The position numbers and the translations under genes were made by a program. This document shows, one piece after another, positions 7,532-15,939 of a stretch of 64,000 nucleotides of DNA. The notes under the pieces are model-generated. The model saw only the letters and a program-made list of their open reading frames with translations, was not told where the DNA came from and did not search any database. The first letter of the stretch is position 1, and every line of letters begins with the position of its first letter. The stretch is taken from positions 1 to 64,000 of the forward strand of contig NZ_FNVU01000004.1 in assembly GCF_900107965.1 (NCBI RefSeq). Reading direction: 5' to 3'. The DNA comes from Actinacidiphila yanglinensis. GTDB lineage: Bacteria; Actinomycetota; Actinomycetes; Streptomycetales; Streptomycetaceae.

Positions 7532-10500
7532 ATGTCAGGGGGCTTAGACAGCTGGCTGTTCGCTGCCGTGTCGGAGTTCGGACGTGCCTGCAAGGTCAAA
7601 CTGTCGGGCGGCGGCAGTCCGGAAGCCTCCATCCGCGCACCCCTTGAGGCGCTGCTCCAGGCCGTCGGCGAGCACCACGAGCAGCACGAGGTCTCCTGGC
7701 ACGACGAGTTCCGCGTCCCCGACCTCGGCGTCCGACCCGACTACGCCATCCGCTCAAGCGGTGAGCTGGCGGGCTATATCGAGCTCAAGAGGCCGGGGTT
7801 GTCGGTTGACCCCGACACCTTTGGCAAGAGCAACCGCGAGCAGTGGGAAAAGCTCCGGAACCTGCCGAACTTGCTGTACTCCAACGGCACCGAGTGGCGA
7901 CTGTTCCGCGACGGCAGGCAGCTCGGCGAGACGGTCTACTTCACAGGATCGCTTCGCTCTGCGGGCGAGAGCCTGGCGCCGGTGGACCCGGGCGCGCTGG
8001 ATGCACTGCTGAAGCAGTTCCTGGTGTGGACGCCTCCACCCATCAAGCGCGTCGCGCGGCTCGTACAGCACGTCGCCCCGCTCTGCCGATTGCTGCGCGC
8101 TGCCGTCCTGGAGCAGTTGTCAGCCGAGGCCCGATCGTCCAAGAGGGACGACGATGTCCGCGCTCGGCCGTTCACGGAGCTCAAGAACGACTGGCGGCGG
8201 ATGCTGTTTCCGTCCGCAGACGATGCGACCTTCGCCGACGGCTACGCGCAGGCGGTCACGTTCGCCCTGCTGCTCGCTCGCTCCGAGGACGTGCTGCAGG
8301 ACGGAATCGGCCTCCATGACATCGGACGCCGCCTCGATGCCGACCACGCCCTCATGGGGAAGGCCCTCCAGCTCCTCACCGACAACGTCAACGAGCGGTT
8401 CACCGTCACGTTGGAACTGCTGCGCCGAACCATTGCCCAGGTGGACTGGCCGGCCATCCGCACCGGCAACCGTGACGCCTACCTCCACCTCTACGAGCAC
8501 TTCCTTACGATCTACGACCCTGTGCTGCGCCAGCGGAGCGGCTCGTACTACACCCCGCACGAGGTCGTTCAGGAGATGGTGCGTCTGACCGAGGACGTGC
8601 TCCGTACGCGGCTCGGCCAGTCTGACGGCTTCCGCAGCGACGGCGTTCGGATCGTCGATCCCGCCATGGGCACCGGAACCTTTCTCCATACGATCATCGA
8701 GCGGGTCGCCGAGCAGGCCGCCGAGGGCTCCGGACGGGCAATGTCCGCCGACGCCATCTCGCGCCTAGCCCCGCGGCTGTACGGGTTCGAGATGCAGATG
8801 GGACCGTTCGCCGTTGCGGAGTTGCGCGCCTCCGAGCTGCTCAAGCGCTACAACACTCCGCTACCTGAGGGCGGGCTCAACCTCTTCGTCACCGACACGC
8901 TGGACAACCCGTTCGTCGAGGACGAATACCTGGCCTCCACATACGGCGCCCTGTCCGAGTCCCGCCGGCGAGCGAACAACGTCAAGGCCAACGTTCCCGT
9001 GACCGTTGTGATCGCCAACCCGCCGTACGACGACAAGGCCGAAGACCGCGGCGGCTGGGTGGAGAAGCGCACCGACCGCGCCGAGGTGCCCTTGCTCGAC
9101 GCCTTCCGCTACCCAGGCAACGGGCGTTATGAGCACGTGCTCAAGAACATGTACGTCTACTTCTGGCGTTGGGCCACCTGGAAGGTCTTCGACGCGGACG
9201 ACGGTGAACGCCACGGCGTGGTCTGCTTCATCACGCCTTCAGGCTGGGCCACTGGTCCTGGCGGTCGCGGCATGCGGGAGTATCTGCGCCGCACCTGCGA
9301 CGAGGGCTGGATCATCAACCTGTCACCGGAGGGACACCGCTCCGACGTTGCCACGCGGCCCTTCCCGGGCGTCGCGCAGCCACTGGCGATCTCCATATTC
9401 GTTCGCAAGGCGGGAGCAGAGCGGGGCGAGGGCCACCGGGCGAGGGTGCACTACCGGGCGCTTGCCGGCCGCCGGGCGGACAAGTTCCACCAGTTGCACG
9501 CGGTGCAGATCGATGATGACGGCTGGCGTGACGCGCACTCCCGGAGTCCGCGGCCGTTCACGCCCCTCACTCAGTCCGGATGGGAGGACTTCCCAGCGCT
9601 GGACGACCTGTTCCCGTGGGGCAGCCCCGGTGCAAAGTCCAACCGCTCGTGGGTGAGCGACCCATCGGACGACGTACTTCGCCGACGGTGGACCACGTTG
9701 ATCCGAGGTGACGACCCGGTCCTCAAGGCCACTCAGTTCAAGGAGACGCGAGACAGCGATCTGAACACCAGAAGGGAGCCGTTACCGGGCCAGCCCGCCC
9801 ACCTGCATTCGTTGGCGCAAGAGACCGACGTCCGCCCGAACCTCATACGCACCTCGCTCCGCAGCTTCGACCGCCAGTGGCTGATCGGCGACAACCGCGT
9901 ACTCGACTACCCGCGACCCGACCTGTGGGCGTCCCTCCAGGCAGGGCAGATATTCCTCAACCAGCAGTCCTCCCATGAGATCGACTCCGGCTCTGCGGTC
10001 GTGGCCACACACCTCGTCCCGGATACGCACCACTTCAACGGCCGCGGAGGACGGATTCTGCCACTCCTGCACCCAGACGGGTCTCCGAACTTGCCGCCTG
10101 GACTGCTCGCGTTCCTGGCTCGCGCAACGAACCAGGACCGGGTCACGGCCACCGACCTCGCCGCCTATGTCGTGGCCGTTGCCGGCCACGACGCCTTCAC
10201 TCAGAGGTTCGCCGAGGAACTGCTGACGCCGGGTGTACGCATACCTCTCACCCGAGACGGAGGGTTGTGGGAACGCGCCGTCGGACTCGGCCGGGAAATC
10301 CTGTGGGCCTCGACCTACGGCGACCGGTGCCCTGATCCCGCGCTCGGGCGGCCCGCCGGTGAAGTGCAGTTCCCCCTGGGGGACGAGCGGCAGGTCCGCT
10401 ACCTGACGCAGATCGGCAGCCGCATGCCTGATCGACTGGAGTACGACCCAGCGACAAGAACGCTCCACCTCGGGGACGGGTCATTCGCTCCCGTTCCCGA

Positions 10501-10843
10501 CGTCGTGTGGGCGGATGACGTCGGCGGCATGAAGATCGTCAGCAAGTGGTTCGGATACCGGAAGGCCGCGCCGACCAGCAAGCGGACGAGCCCCTTGGAC
10601 GACATACACGCGGAGCGCTGGCCGCACGAATGGACGACGGAACTCATCGAGTTGCTCTCCGTACTCCGCCGTCTCACCGACCTCGAACCGCGCCAGAGCG
10701 ATCTGTTGGGGGAGATTCTCGCCGGCCCCGTGATCACGGAGGCGGAGCTGACTGCAACTGGAGTGTGGCCTGTTGCCGCGGCTGCCCGGAAGGCGCGCCA
10801 CGCTGCGGTCGATGTCCTCTTCGAGGGGCACGAGGTGCCGTAA
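7532..10843 (+). CDS. Single-polypeptide type IIG/ISP-like restriction-modification enzyme
   Basis: A 1103-aa enzyme combining cleavage, N6-adenine methylation and target recognition. The N-terminal nuclease has PD(69-70)...ELK(84-86), a PD-(D/E)XK site. The central methyltransferase has motif I DPAMGTGTFL starting near residue 376 and motif IV NPPY near 496, with AdoMet- and DNA-facing segments between. The C-terminal ~400 residues resemble the type ISP specificity domain, ending with WFGYRKAAPTSKR and ELLSVLRRLTDLEP. I see no DEAD/DEAH helicase block, so it is closer to type IIG than to true translocating ISP enzymes. The ribosome site is gggggga. It protects self DNA by methylating its own site and cuts foreign DNA. 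Confidence 0.85.
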   Translation: MSGGLDSWLFAAVSEFGRACKVKLSGGGSPEASIRAPLEALLQAVGEHHEQHEVSWHDEFRVPDLGVRPDYAIRSSGELAGYIELKRPGLSVDPDTFGKSNREQWEKLRNLPNLLYSNGTEWRLFRDGRQLGETVYFTGSLRSAGESLAPVDPGALDALLKQFLVWTPPPIKRVARLVQHVAPLCRLLRAAVLEQLSAEARSSKRDDDVRARPFTELKNDWRRMLFPSADDATFADGYAQAVTFALLLARSEDVLQDGIGLHDIGRRLDADHALMGKALQLLTDNVNERFTVTLELLRRTIAQVDWPAIRTGNRDAYLHLYEHFLTIYDPVLRQRSGSYYTPHEVVQEMVRLTEDVLRTRLGQSDGFRSDGVRIVDPAMGTGTFLHTIIERVAEQAAEGSGRAMSADAISRLAPRLYGFEMQMGPFAVAELRASELLKRYNTPLPEGGLNLFVTDTLDNPFVEDEYLASTYGALSESRRRANNVKANVPVTVVIANPPYDDKAEDRGGWVEKRTDRAEVPLLDAFRYPGNGRYEHVLKNMYVYFWRWATWKVFDADDGERHGVVCFITPSGWATGPGGRGMREYLRRTCDEGWIINLSPEGHRSDVATRPFPGVAQPLAISIFVRKAGAERGEGHRARVHYRALAGRRADKFHQLHAVQIDDDGWRDAHSRSPRPFTPLTQSGWEDFPALDDLFPWGSPGAKSNRSWVSDPSDDVLRRRWTTLIRGDDPVLKATQFKETRDSDLNTRREPLPGQPAHLHSLAQETDVRPNLIRTSLRSFDRQWLIGDNRVLDYPRPDLWASLQAGQIFLNQQSSHEIDSGSAVVATHLVPDTHHFNGRGGRILPLLHPDGSPNLPPGLLAFLARATNQDRVTATDLAAYVVAVAGHDAFTQRFAEELLTPGVRIPLTRDGGLWERAVGLGREILWASTYGDRCPDPALGRPAGEVQFPLGDERQVRYLTQIGSRMPDRLEYDPATRTLHLGDGSFAPVPDVVWADDVGGMKIVSKWFGYRKAAPTSKRTSPLDDIHAERWPHEWTTELIELLSVLRRLTDLEPRQSDLLGEILAGPVITEAELTATGVWPVAAAARKARHAAVDVLFEGHEVP

Positions 10844-10856
10844 CCCCAACGGCAAA

Positions 10857-11264
10857 TCACAGGGTTTCGTCCATACCCTCCAGTGCCTCTGGCAGCGAGC
10901 AGGAGCCATCAGCCACACTTCGCACCGCCCGTGCGAATTGTGGGGCCACCGACTCGCGCATGTCGGCCAGGCGGGCGATCTCGGCCAGCCGCTCCTGCGA
11001 GGACTCGTACAGCGCCCGGAAGTGCACTGCAGCACCCAGATCCGTGAGCGCCAGCGAACCGCCGGCCAGGTCGACCAGCTTCATCCAACGGAGCGTCGGC
11101 AGATCGTCCCGGGCCAGATCCGCATCCAGCCCGTCCAAGGCCAATGCCTCGACGAAGGCCGTCCGATCGCTCGGGTCCGGAACCGATCCTTCGGCCAGCC
11201 GTGCCAGGAGTCTCCACTGCGCTTCCGTGAGATCCAGGTGAGGCAGGGGTGCGGCAGAGTGCAT
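10857..11264 (-). CDS. Small helical protein beside the restriction-modification gene
   Basis: A 135-aa protein of unknown function. The N-terminal half reads LTEAQWRLLARLAEG...LPTLRWMKLVDLAGGSLALTD, which resembles a winged helix with wing strands, followed by helices LGAAVHFRALYESSQERLAEIARLADM. It ends 13 bp beyond the end of the restriction-methylation gene, convergent with it. Such placement suggests a regulator or accessory subunit, but this is inference. The ATG at 11264 has a weak ribosome site; a GTG at 11288 is an alternative. Confidence 0.55.
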   Translation of the reverse strand: MHSAAPLPHLDLTEAQWRLLARLAEGSVPDPSDRTAFVEALALDGLDADLARDDLPTLRWMKLVDLAGGSLALTDLGAAVHFRALYESSQERLAEIARLADMRESVAPQFARAVRSVADGSCSLPEALEGMDETL

Positions 11265-11570
11265 GAAGCCATGCCTAGCACGCCGCACGGACAGCAGCGG
11301 CGACTCCACTCCGCCGGGCGGGCAGTCGGAAGTCCTGAGAAGTGGTGGGAGAGATGGGCCGGTCTCCCCGGGGCGGGGCTGCATGCTGGGGCCAGGCTCG
11401 CCTCGCAAACCCGAGAGGATCGGCTCCCATGCAGGTTCCAGAACTTCCAGGGGAAGAGCGACTTGGTCTTCCTCATCTACGAACGTGGACGACGAGTTCG
11501 CCAACTGGCAACGCCGGCAGTTAGTTGGTCGATACCGTAGGTAGCGAATCGTGGACGAAAGGGGCGTTCC
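11265..11570. other. Intergenic region between convergent/divergent island genes
   Basis: About 300 bp without a supported gene. It must hold the promoters of the 135-aa gene (leftward) and of the DUF262 remnant (rightward). No clear sigma-70 boxes or repeats stand out. Confidence 0.4.
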
Positions 11571-12160
11571 GTGAAGGCGGATACGGTCGACTTGCGGGGA
11601 TCTTCGGCAAGGACGTGCGGTACACAGTGCCGCTGTTCCAGCGACCGTATGTCTGGAACAGGGACGAGAACTGGACGGCACTGTGGGAGGACATCCGTCG
11701 GGTGATCGAGCGGACGGAGCGGGCGGGCGGCAGCGGGGATACCGTTGCGCCGCACTTCCTGGGTGCGGTGGTGTTCGACAAGACGCCGTACCTGTCATCG
11801 AATCTGGAGACCCGGCAGGTCATCGACGAGCAGCAGCGGCTCACGACCCTGCAGCTCTTCTTGTACGCCGCCCGGTTGTCCGCTGCGGGGATGGACCACG
11901 AGCGCTCCGTACGTCTGCTGAGCAAGTTCCTCGAGAACGATGAGGACCTGTTCGACATCGGTCAGCACCCGGATCATCGGTACAAGGTCTGGCCCACTAA
12001 CGCGGAGTACGTGTTGGGGGTGTGGCCGATCACCATGCTGGGAGTGCGCCACTCCGCGAGGACCCAGGCCGTCTCGTTCGGATCATCTGACGCCCTTTGC
12101 AGTCACCGGGTTTCGGCAGATCGCCTTGGTCAAGGCCAGCGTGGCCGACTGCGGGGGTAA
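11571..12160 (+). pseudogene. Broken DUF262 (GmrSD N-terminal-like) nuclease gene: frameshifted and truncated
   Basis: The family N-terminus is readable from a GTG at 11571 (VKADTVDLRG), but the conserved continuation IFGKDVRYTVPLFQRPYVW is in the next frame, so one base is missing in the GGGG run at 11596-11599. After the shift, the DUF262 core follows: FQRPYVW, HFLGAVV and VIDEQQRLTTLQL, the last being the DGQQR-like nucleotide-dependent nuclease motif. Homology ends near 12030 (HRYKVWPTNAEYV) and the frame then runs through unrelated sequence to a stop at 12160. Full-length members are about 550-700 aa. It is therefore a remnant of a type IV restriction or similar defence gene whose 3' part was lost next to the STAND gene. 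Confidence 0.8.
12074..12085 (+). repeat. 12-bp direct repeat left of the STAND gene
   Basis: The sequence TCGTTCGGATCA occurs here and again at 15715-15726, bracketing the STAND gene. It could be a recombination or insertion scar, since the DUF262 remnant ends just before the left copy. At 12 bp, chance recurrence within 4 kb is unlikely but not excluded. Confidence 0.35.
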
Positions 12161-12196
12161 CCTCGCTTGCCGGGAACGAGGCGGACGGGGCGGCGT

Positions 12197-15100
12197 GTGA
12201 GGGGCGTGGATCGGCCGGCGTTGGCCGCTGCCGTGCTGGTGGCCATAGGCGCGGTGGCCGAGGCGGTGGCGTCGCTGGCGGAGAACGCCGCGACGGGACA
12301 AGCGCGTTGGCCGGGCCCGTTGGACCTGATTCGGGAGCACGCCTGGTGGGTGCTCGGCATTGGCCTGATGCTTGCCCTGGTGCTCGGGGTGCTTGCCGTC
12401 GTGCGCGACCAGCGCGGTGAGGCGGCAGGCGGCGGTGATCCGCCGCCACCCGCGCCTCCGCAGCGGCCGCGGTGGGTGGTCGACCGCGCGCAGGCCCGCG
12501 AAGTGGCGGACGAACTGTGCCGCTGCGATTCGTCGCGTTCAGTCGGGATCACAACCACCGCTGGACTGCACGGTGCCGGGGGTTTCGGGAAGACGACGCT
12601 GGCGGAGACGGTGTGGGCCGACCCGCTGGTTCAGCGCCGGTTCCGAGGGCGGATCTACCGGGTCACACTGGGCCTGGAGGTGCGTGGAAGGGCGGCAGTC
12701 GCGGCGAAGGTGGCCGAGGCGACCCGGTTCATCACCGGCGACACCACCATCTTCGACGACCCGGAACTCGCTGGCGAACACCTGGGCCGACTGCTCGACG
12801 TCCGCCCGGACCTACTGCTCATCCTCGACGACGTGTGGACCGTCGAGCAGCTCCAGCCGTTCCTGGCCGGCGGCGCCCGCTGCCGGCGCCTGATCACCAC
12901 CAGGCTCCCGGAGTTGCTGCCCCCTGACGCACGTAGCGTGCTGATTAGCGAGATGTCCGGCGCGCAGGCTCAGCAGGTTCTCACCTTCGGGTTGCCCGGC
13001 CAACTGCCCCGCACCACCCTCGACGGCCTGCTGCGTTCCACTGGCCGATGGCCGCTTTTGCTGCGCCTGGCCAACCGACTAGTCCACCGGCGGATCGCCA
13101 CCGGAGCCGACTTAGCGGCTGCCGGGACCACCGTCCTGGAACAACTGCGGCGGCAGGGCCCGACCGGGCTGGACCCGGAACACAGCGTCGACTTGAACGA
13201 TCCGCGGGCACGGCAGACTGCGGTTCGGGCCGCTGTGGAGGCCGGCGCCGCGCCGCTGCTGCCCCCCGGCGGCTTCGACCGCTTCACCGAACTGGGCGTC
13301 TTCGCAGAGGACGAGTCCTTCCCCGTGCCATTGATCGTCGCACTGTGGCGGGCAACCGCGGGACTGGGGGAGGAGCGGGCCCGCGACCTGTGCGCCACCC
13401 TCGCCGGTCTGTCCCTGATCACCCTCGACCCGGCGGGAGGCGGACGGGTTCAACTGCACGACGTCTTCCGCGACTTCCTGCGCTCCCGCCTCGGCAGAGA
13501 CCGTCTGCGCGCCGCGCACGAGGCGCTGGTCAACGCCGCCGCGCTCGACGTTCCGGAGGCCGAACCGCAGCCCGGCGGCCGCACCGGGCCGAACCGCGCG
13601 TGGTGGCGGATGCCCGACGGCTACCTCGCCGACCACCTCGTCTCCCACCTACTGGCCGCCGGCCGCACCACCGATGCCGAGGTCCTCGCCACCGACCTGC
13701 GCTGGATCGCCTGGCGCCTCGATCAGCGCGCCGCGGCCACCCCTGTCGCCGACCTCACCCTCGTCCCCACCCCCACCGCCCGCCAGGCCGCCCGCGAACT
13801 CGCCCGCACCACCCACCTCCTCGCCCCCACCAACCCGCCGCACGCCCGCGCAGCTATCCTCCGCAGCCGCCTCGCCGACTACGGCACCTGGCGCGTGCAG
13901 TCCGCCAACTGGCGCGATTCGAACGCTGCGCTGTACAACCGATGGCCGCTGCCCGATCTACCTGATCCGGCACAACGGCTCCTCTTGCCCGTGCATGTGG
14001 GTGAGGTGAGCGCAATGGCGGTTTCCCCGAACGGCAGGTGGTTCACGATCGGCTGCCTCAATGGGAGCGTGCAGGTATGGGACGTCGCCATCGGCTGCAT
14101 GCTGCGTAACCTCACCAGCCATGCCGGCCCGGTACGGGCGGTGGCATTTTCCTTTGACAGCACGTGGCTTGCTACCGCTGGTGATGACAGGTGCGTACGG
14201 GTCTCAGACGCCGCCACCGGCCTGATCCAGCATACTTTAAGCGATTTCACCGACCCGGTAAGGGCGGTGGCTGTTTCCCCCGACGCCATGTGGCTAGCGA
14301 CCGACGGCACTGACGGGAGCGTGCAGGACGCTGTCTCCGGCCGCATCCTGCGCACCCTCGCCGGCCCGGTAAACACGGTTGCTGTTTCCCCCGACAGCAC
14401 GTGGCTGGTGACGGGCGGCTTTGACGGGATCGTGCAGGTCTGGGACGCGGCCACCGGGCGGATCCGGCGCACTCTCACCGGCCACACCGGCCTGGTGCAT
14501 TCGGTGGTTGTTTCTCCGGACGGTACTTGGCTTGCCACGGTCGACGATGAAGGGATCGTGCGGATCTGGGACGCGGCCACTGGCCACGTGCGACACACTC
14601 TCACCGACCCGACCGACCAAATGTGTTCGGTGGCGATCTCTCCGGACGGTACTTGGCTTGCCACCAGCGGCATCTTGGGGGCGGTACGGCTGTGGGACGT
14701 GGCAACCGGCAGGATTCGGCGCACTGTCACCAACCAGACAGGCCCGGTGTATTCGGTGGTTGTTTCTCCGGACGGCACTTGGCTTGCCACCGGCGGCGTC
14801 TTCGGGGCGGTGCGGGTATGGGATGCAGTCACCAACCGCACCTCACCCGAGCGTACCGATCGCATCCGCTCAGTACATGCGCTGGCCACCTCCTCCCCGG
14901 ACGGTGGGCGGCTCGCCACCGCTGGCGAGGACGGGGCAGTGCAAATTAGAGACGCTGACACGGGCCGCATCCTGCGCACCCTGAATGGACGCACGGGCCC
15001 GGTGGGTGGGGTGGCGGTTTCTCCTGATGGTGCGTGGCTGGTGACTAGTGGCGATGATGGGATCGTGCGGGTCTGGGACGCGGCCACCGGCCACGTGCGA

Positions 15101-15703
15101 CACGCCTTCGCTGCTCGGGTGGGTGGGGTGGCGGTTTCTCCTGATGGTGCGTGGCTGGTGACTAGTGGCGATGATGGGATCGTGCGGGTCTGGGACGCGG
15201 CCACCGGCCACGTGCGACACGCCTTCGCTGCTCGGGTGCGTGGGCTGGCGGTTTCTCCTGATGGTGCGTGGCTGGTGACTAGTGGCGATGATGGGATCGT
15301 GCGGGTCTGGGACGCGGCCACCGGCCGTAACTTGCGCACCCTGAACGAACGCACGAGCCCGGTGGGTGGGGTGGCGGTTTCTCCTGACAGCACGTGGCTG
15401 GTGACGGGCAGCTTTGATGGGATCGTGCGGGTCTGGGATGCGGCCACCGGGCGGATCCGGCACACCCTTACCGGTCACGCCGGCCCAGTGGACGCAGTGG
15501 CGATCTCTCCGAACGGCAGGTGGTTGGTCACCGTCGGCGCCGCCGATTGGACCGTGCGGGTCTGGGAGCTGGGTTCCGGAACCCCGCTGGCACTCATGCG
15601 GACCGAAGCTTCCCCCCGCTCCTGCTGTTTCCTGCCCGACGGCCGCGGCCTGGCCGTCGGGGGTGGACGGGGGCTGTATGGGTACACGTTCGATCCCGGC
15701 TGA
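12197..15703 (+). CDS. Membrane-anchored STAND (NB-ARC-like) NTPase with WD40 repeats
   Basis: A 1168-aa protein. Two hydrophobic segments (about residues 8-27 and 50-69) form an N-terminal hairpin anchor, followed by a Pro-rich linker. The NTPase has Walker A GAGGFGKTTLA (~126-136) and Walker B LLLILDDVW (~206-214), then RRLITTR and WPLLLRLANRL, as in NB-ARC proteins. A helical arm follows, and from about residue 600 come 13 WD40 repeats plus a degenerate fourteenth, consistent with two seven-bladed propellers. Repeats 9-11 are almost identical at DNA level. Family logic: the propeller senses a ligand, ATP-driven oligomerisation follows, and an effector acts. Here no nuclease or TIR effector is fused, so the membrane hairpin may be the effector. 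The GTG at 12197 is chosen; TTG 12167 and GTG 12206 are alternatives. Confidence 0.85.
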   Translation: MRGVDRPALAAAVLVAIGAVAEAVASLAENAATGQARWPGPLDLIREHAWWVLGIGLMLALVLGVLAVVRDQRGEAAGGGDPPPPAPPQRPRWVVDRAQAREVADELCRCDSSRSVGITTTAGLHGAGGFGKTTLAETVWADPLVQRRFRGRIYRVTLGLEVRGRAAVAAKVAEATRFITGDTTIFDDPELAGEHLGRLLDVRPDLLLILDDVWTVEQLQPFLAGGARCRRLITTRLPELLPPDARSVLISEMSGAQAQQVLTFGLPGQLPRTTLDGLLRSTGRWPLLLRLANRLVHRRIATGADLAAAGTTVLEQLRRQGPTGLDPEHSVDLNDPRARQTAVRAAVEAGAAPLLPPGGFDRFTELGVFAEDESFPVPLIVALWRATAGLGEERARDLCATLAGLSLITLDPAGGGRVQLHDVFRDFLRSRLGRDRLRAAHEALVNAAALDVPEAEPQPGGRTGPNRAWWRMPDGYLADHLVSHLLAAGRTTDAEVLATDLRWIAWRLDQRAAATPVADLTLVPTPTARQAARELARTTHLLAPTNPPHARAAILRSRLADYGTWRVQSANWRDSNAALYNRWPLPDLPDPAQRLLLPVHVGEVSAMAVSPNGRWFTIGCLNGSVQVWDVAIGCMLRNLTSHAGPVRAVAFSFDSTWLATAGDDRCVRVSDAATGLIQHTLSDFTDPVRAVAVSPDAMWLATDGTDGSVQDAVSGRILRTLAGPVNTVAVSPDSTWLVTGGFDGIVQVWDAATGRIRRTLTGHTGLVHSVVVSPDGTWLATVDDEGIVRIWDAATGHVRHTLTDPTDQMCSVAISPDGTWLATSGILGAVRLWDVATGRIRRTVTNQTGPVYSVVVSPDGTWLATGGVFGAVRVWDAVTNRTSPERTDRIRSVHALATSSPDGGRLATAGEDGAVQIRDADTGRILRTLNGRTGPVGGVAVSPDGAWLVTSGDDGIVRVWDAATGHVRHAFAARVGGVAVSPDGAWLVTSGDDGIVRVWDAATGHVRHAFAARVRGLAVSPDGAWLVTSGDDGIVRVWDAATGRNLRTLNERTSPVGGVAVSPDSTWLVTGSFDGIVRVWDAATGRIRHTLTGHAGPVDAVAISPNGRWLVTVGAADWTVRVWELGSGTPLALMRTEASPRSCCFLPDGRGLAVGGGRGLYGYTFDPG
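15002..15352 (+). repeat. Three tandem near-identical 117-bp WD40-coding repeats
   Basis: Copies begin at 15002, 15119 and 15236, each 117 bp (39 codons, one WD40 blade). Copies 1 and 2 are essentially identical. Copy 3 differs by a few bases near its start and in its last codons. Synonymous identity this high means recent duplication or gene conversion, not just protein-level conservation. Confidence 0.9.
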
Positions 15704-15714
15704 CCTTGGCTGCT

Positions 15715-15726
15715 TCGTTCGGATCA
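15715..15726 (+). repeat. 12-bp direct repeat right of the STAND gene
   Basis: This is the second copy of TCGTTCGGATCA, 11 bp after the STAND stop codon. See the left copy at 12074-12085. The 213 bp that follow, up to the nuclease stop codon, have no supported gene. Confidence 0.35.
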
Positions 15727-15939
15727 CAAGGCGGACCAGAGGAAGATGCTCGCGACGCTCAGTCCGGCCAGGGTGGCCCGACCTGTACACCTGTGGATGT
15801 CGCCTCTCGATATGACCGCAGGTGAGGTGGGCAGGGCTGGGCTGACTTCGTGCGGGGAGGGGACCGAAGCGCTTGTGGGACTGCTCAGACTCGTCTGCTT
15901 ACGTAGCTCGCAGGCCCTTCCCGAACTCTCGGTTATGAC

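Noticed and set aside
15002..15352. Possible CRISPR array
   Set aside because: Repeats are 117 bp, lack spacers and are in-frame WD40 blades.
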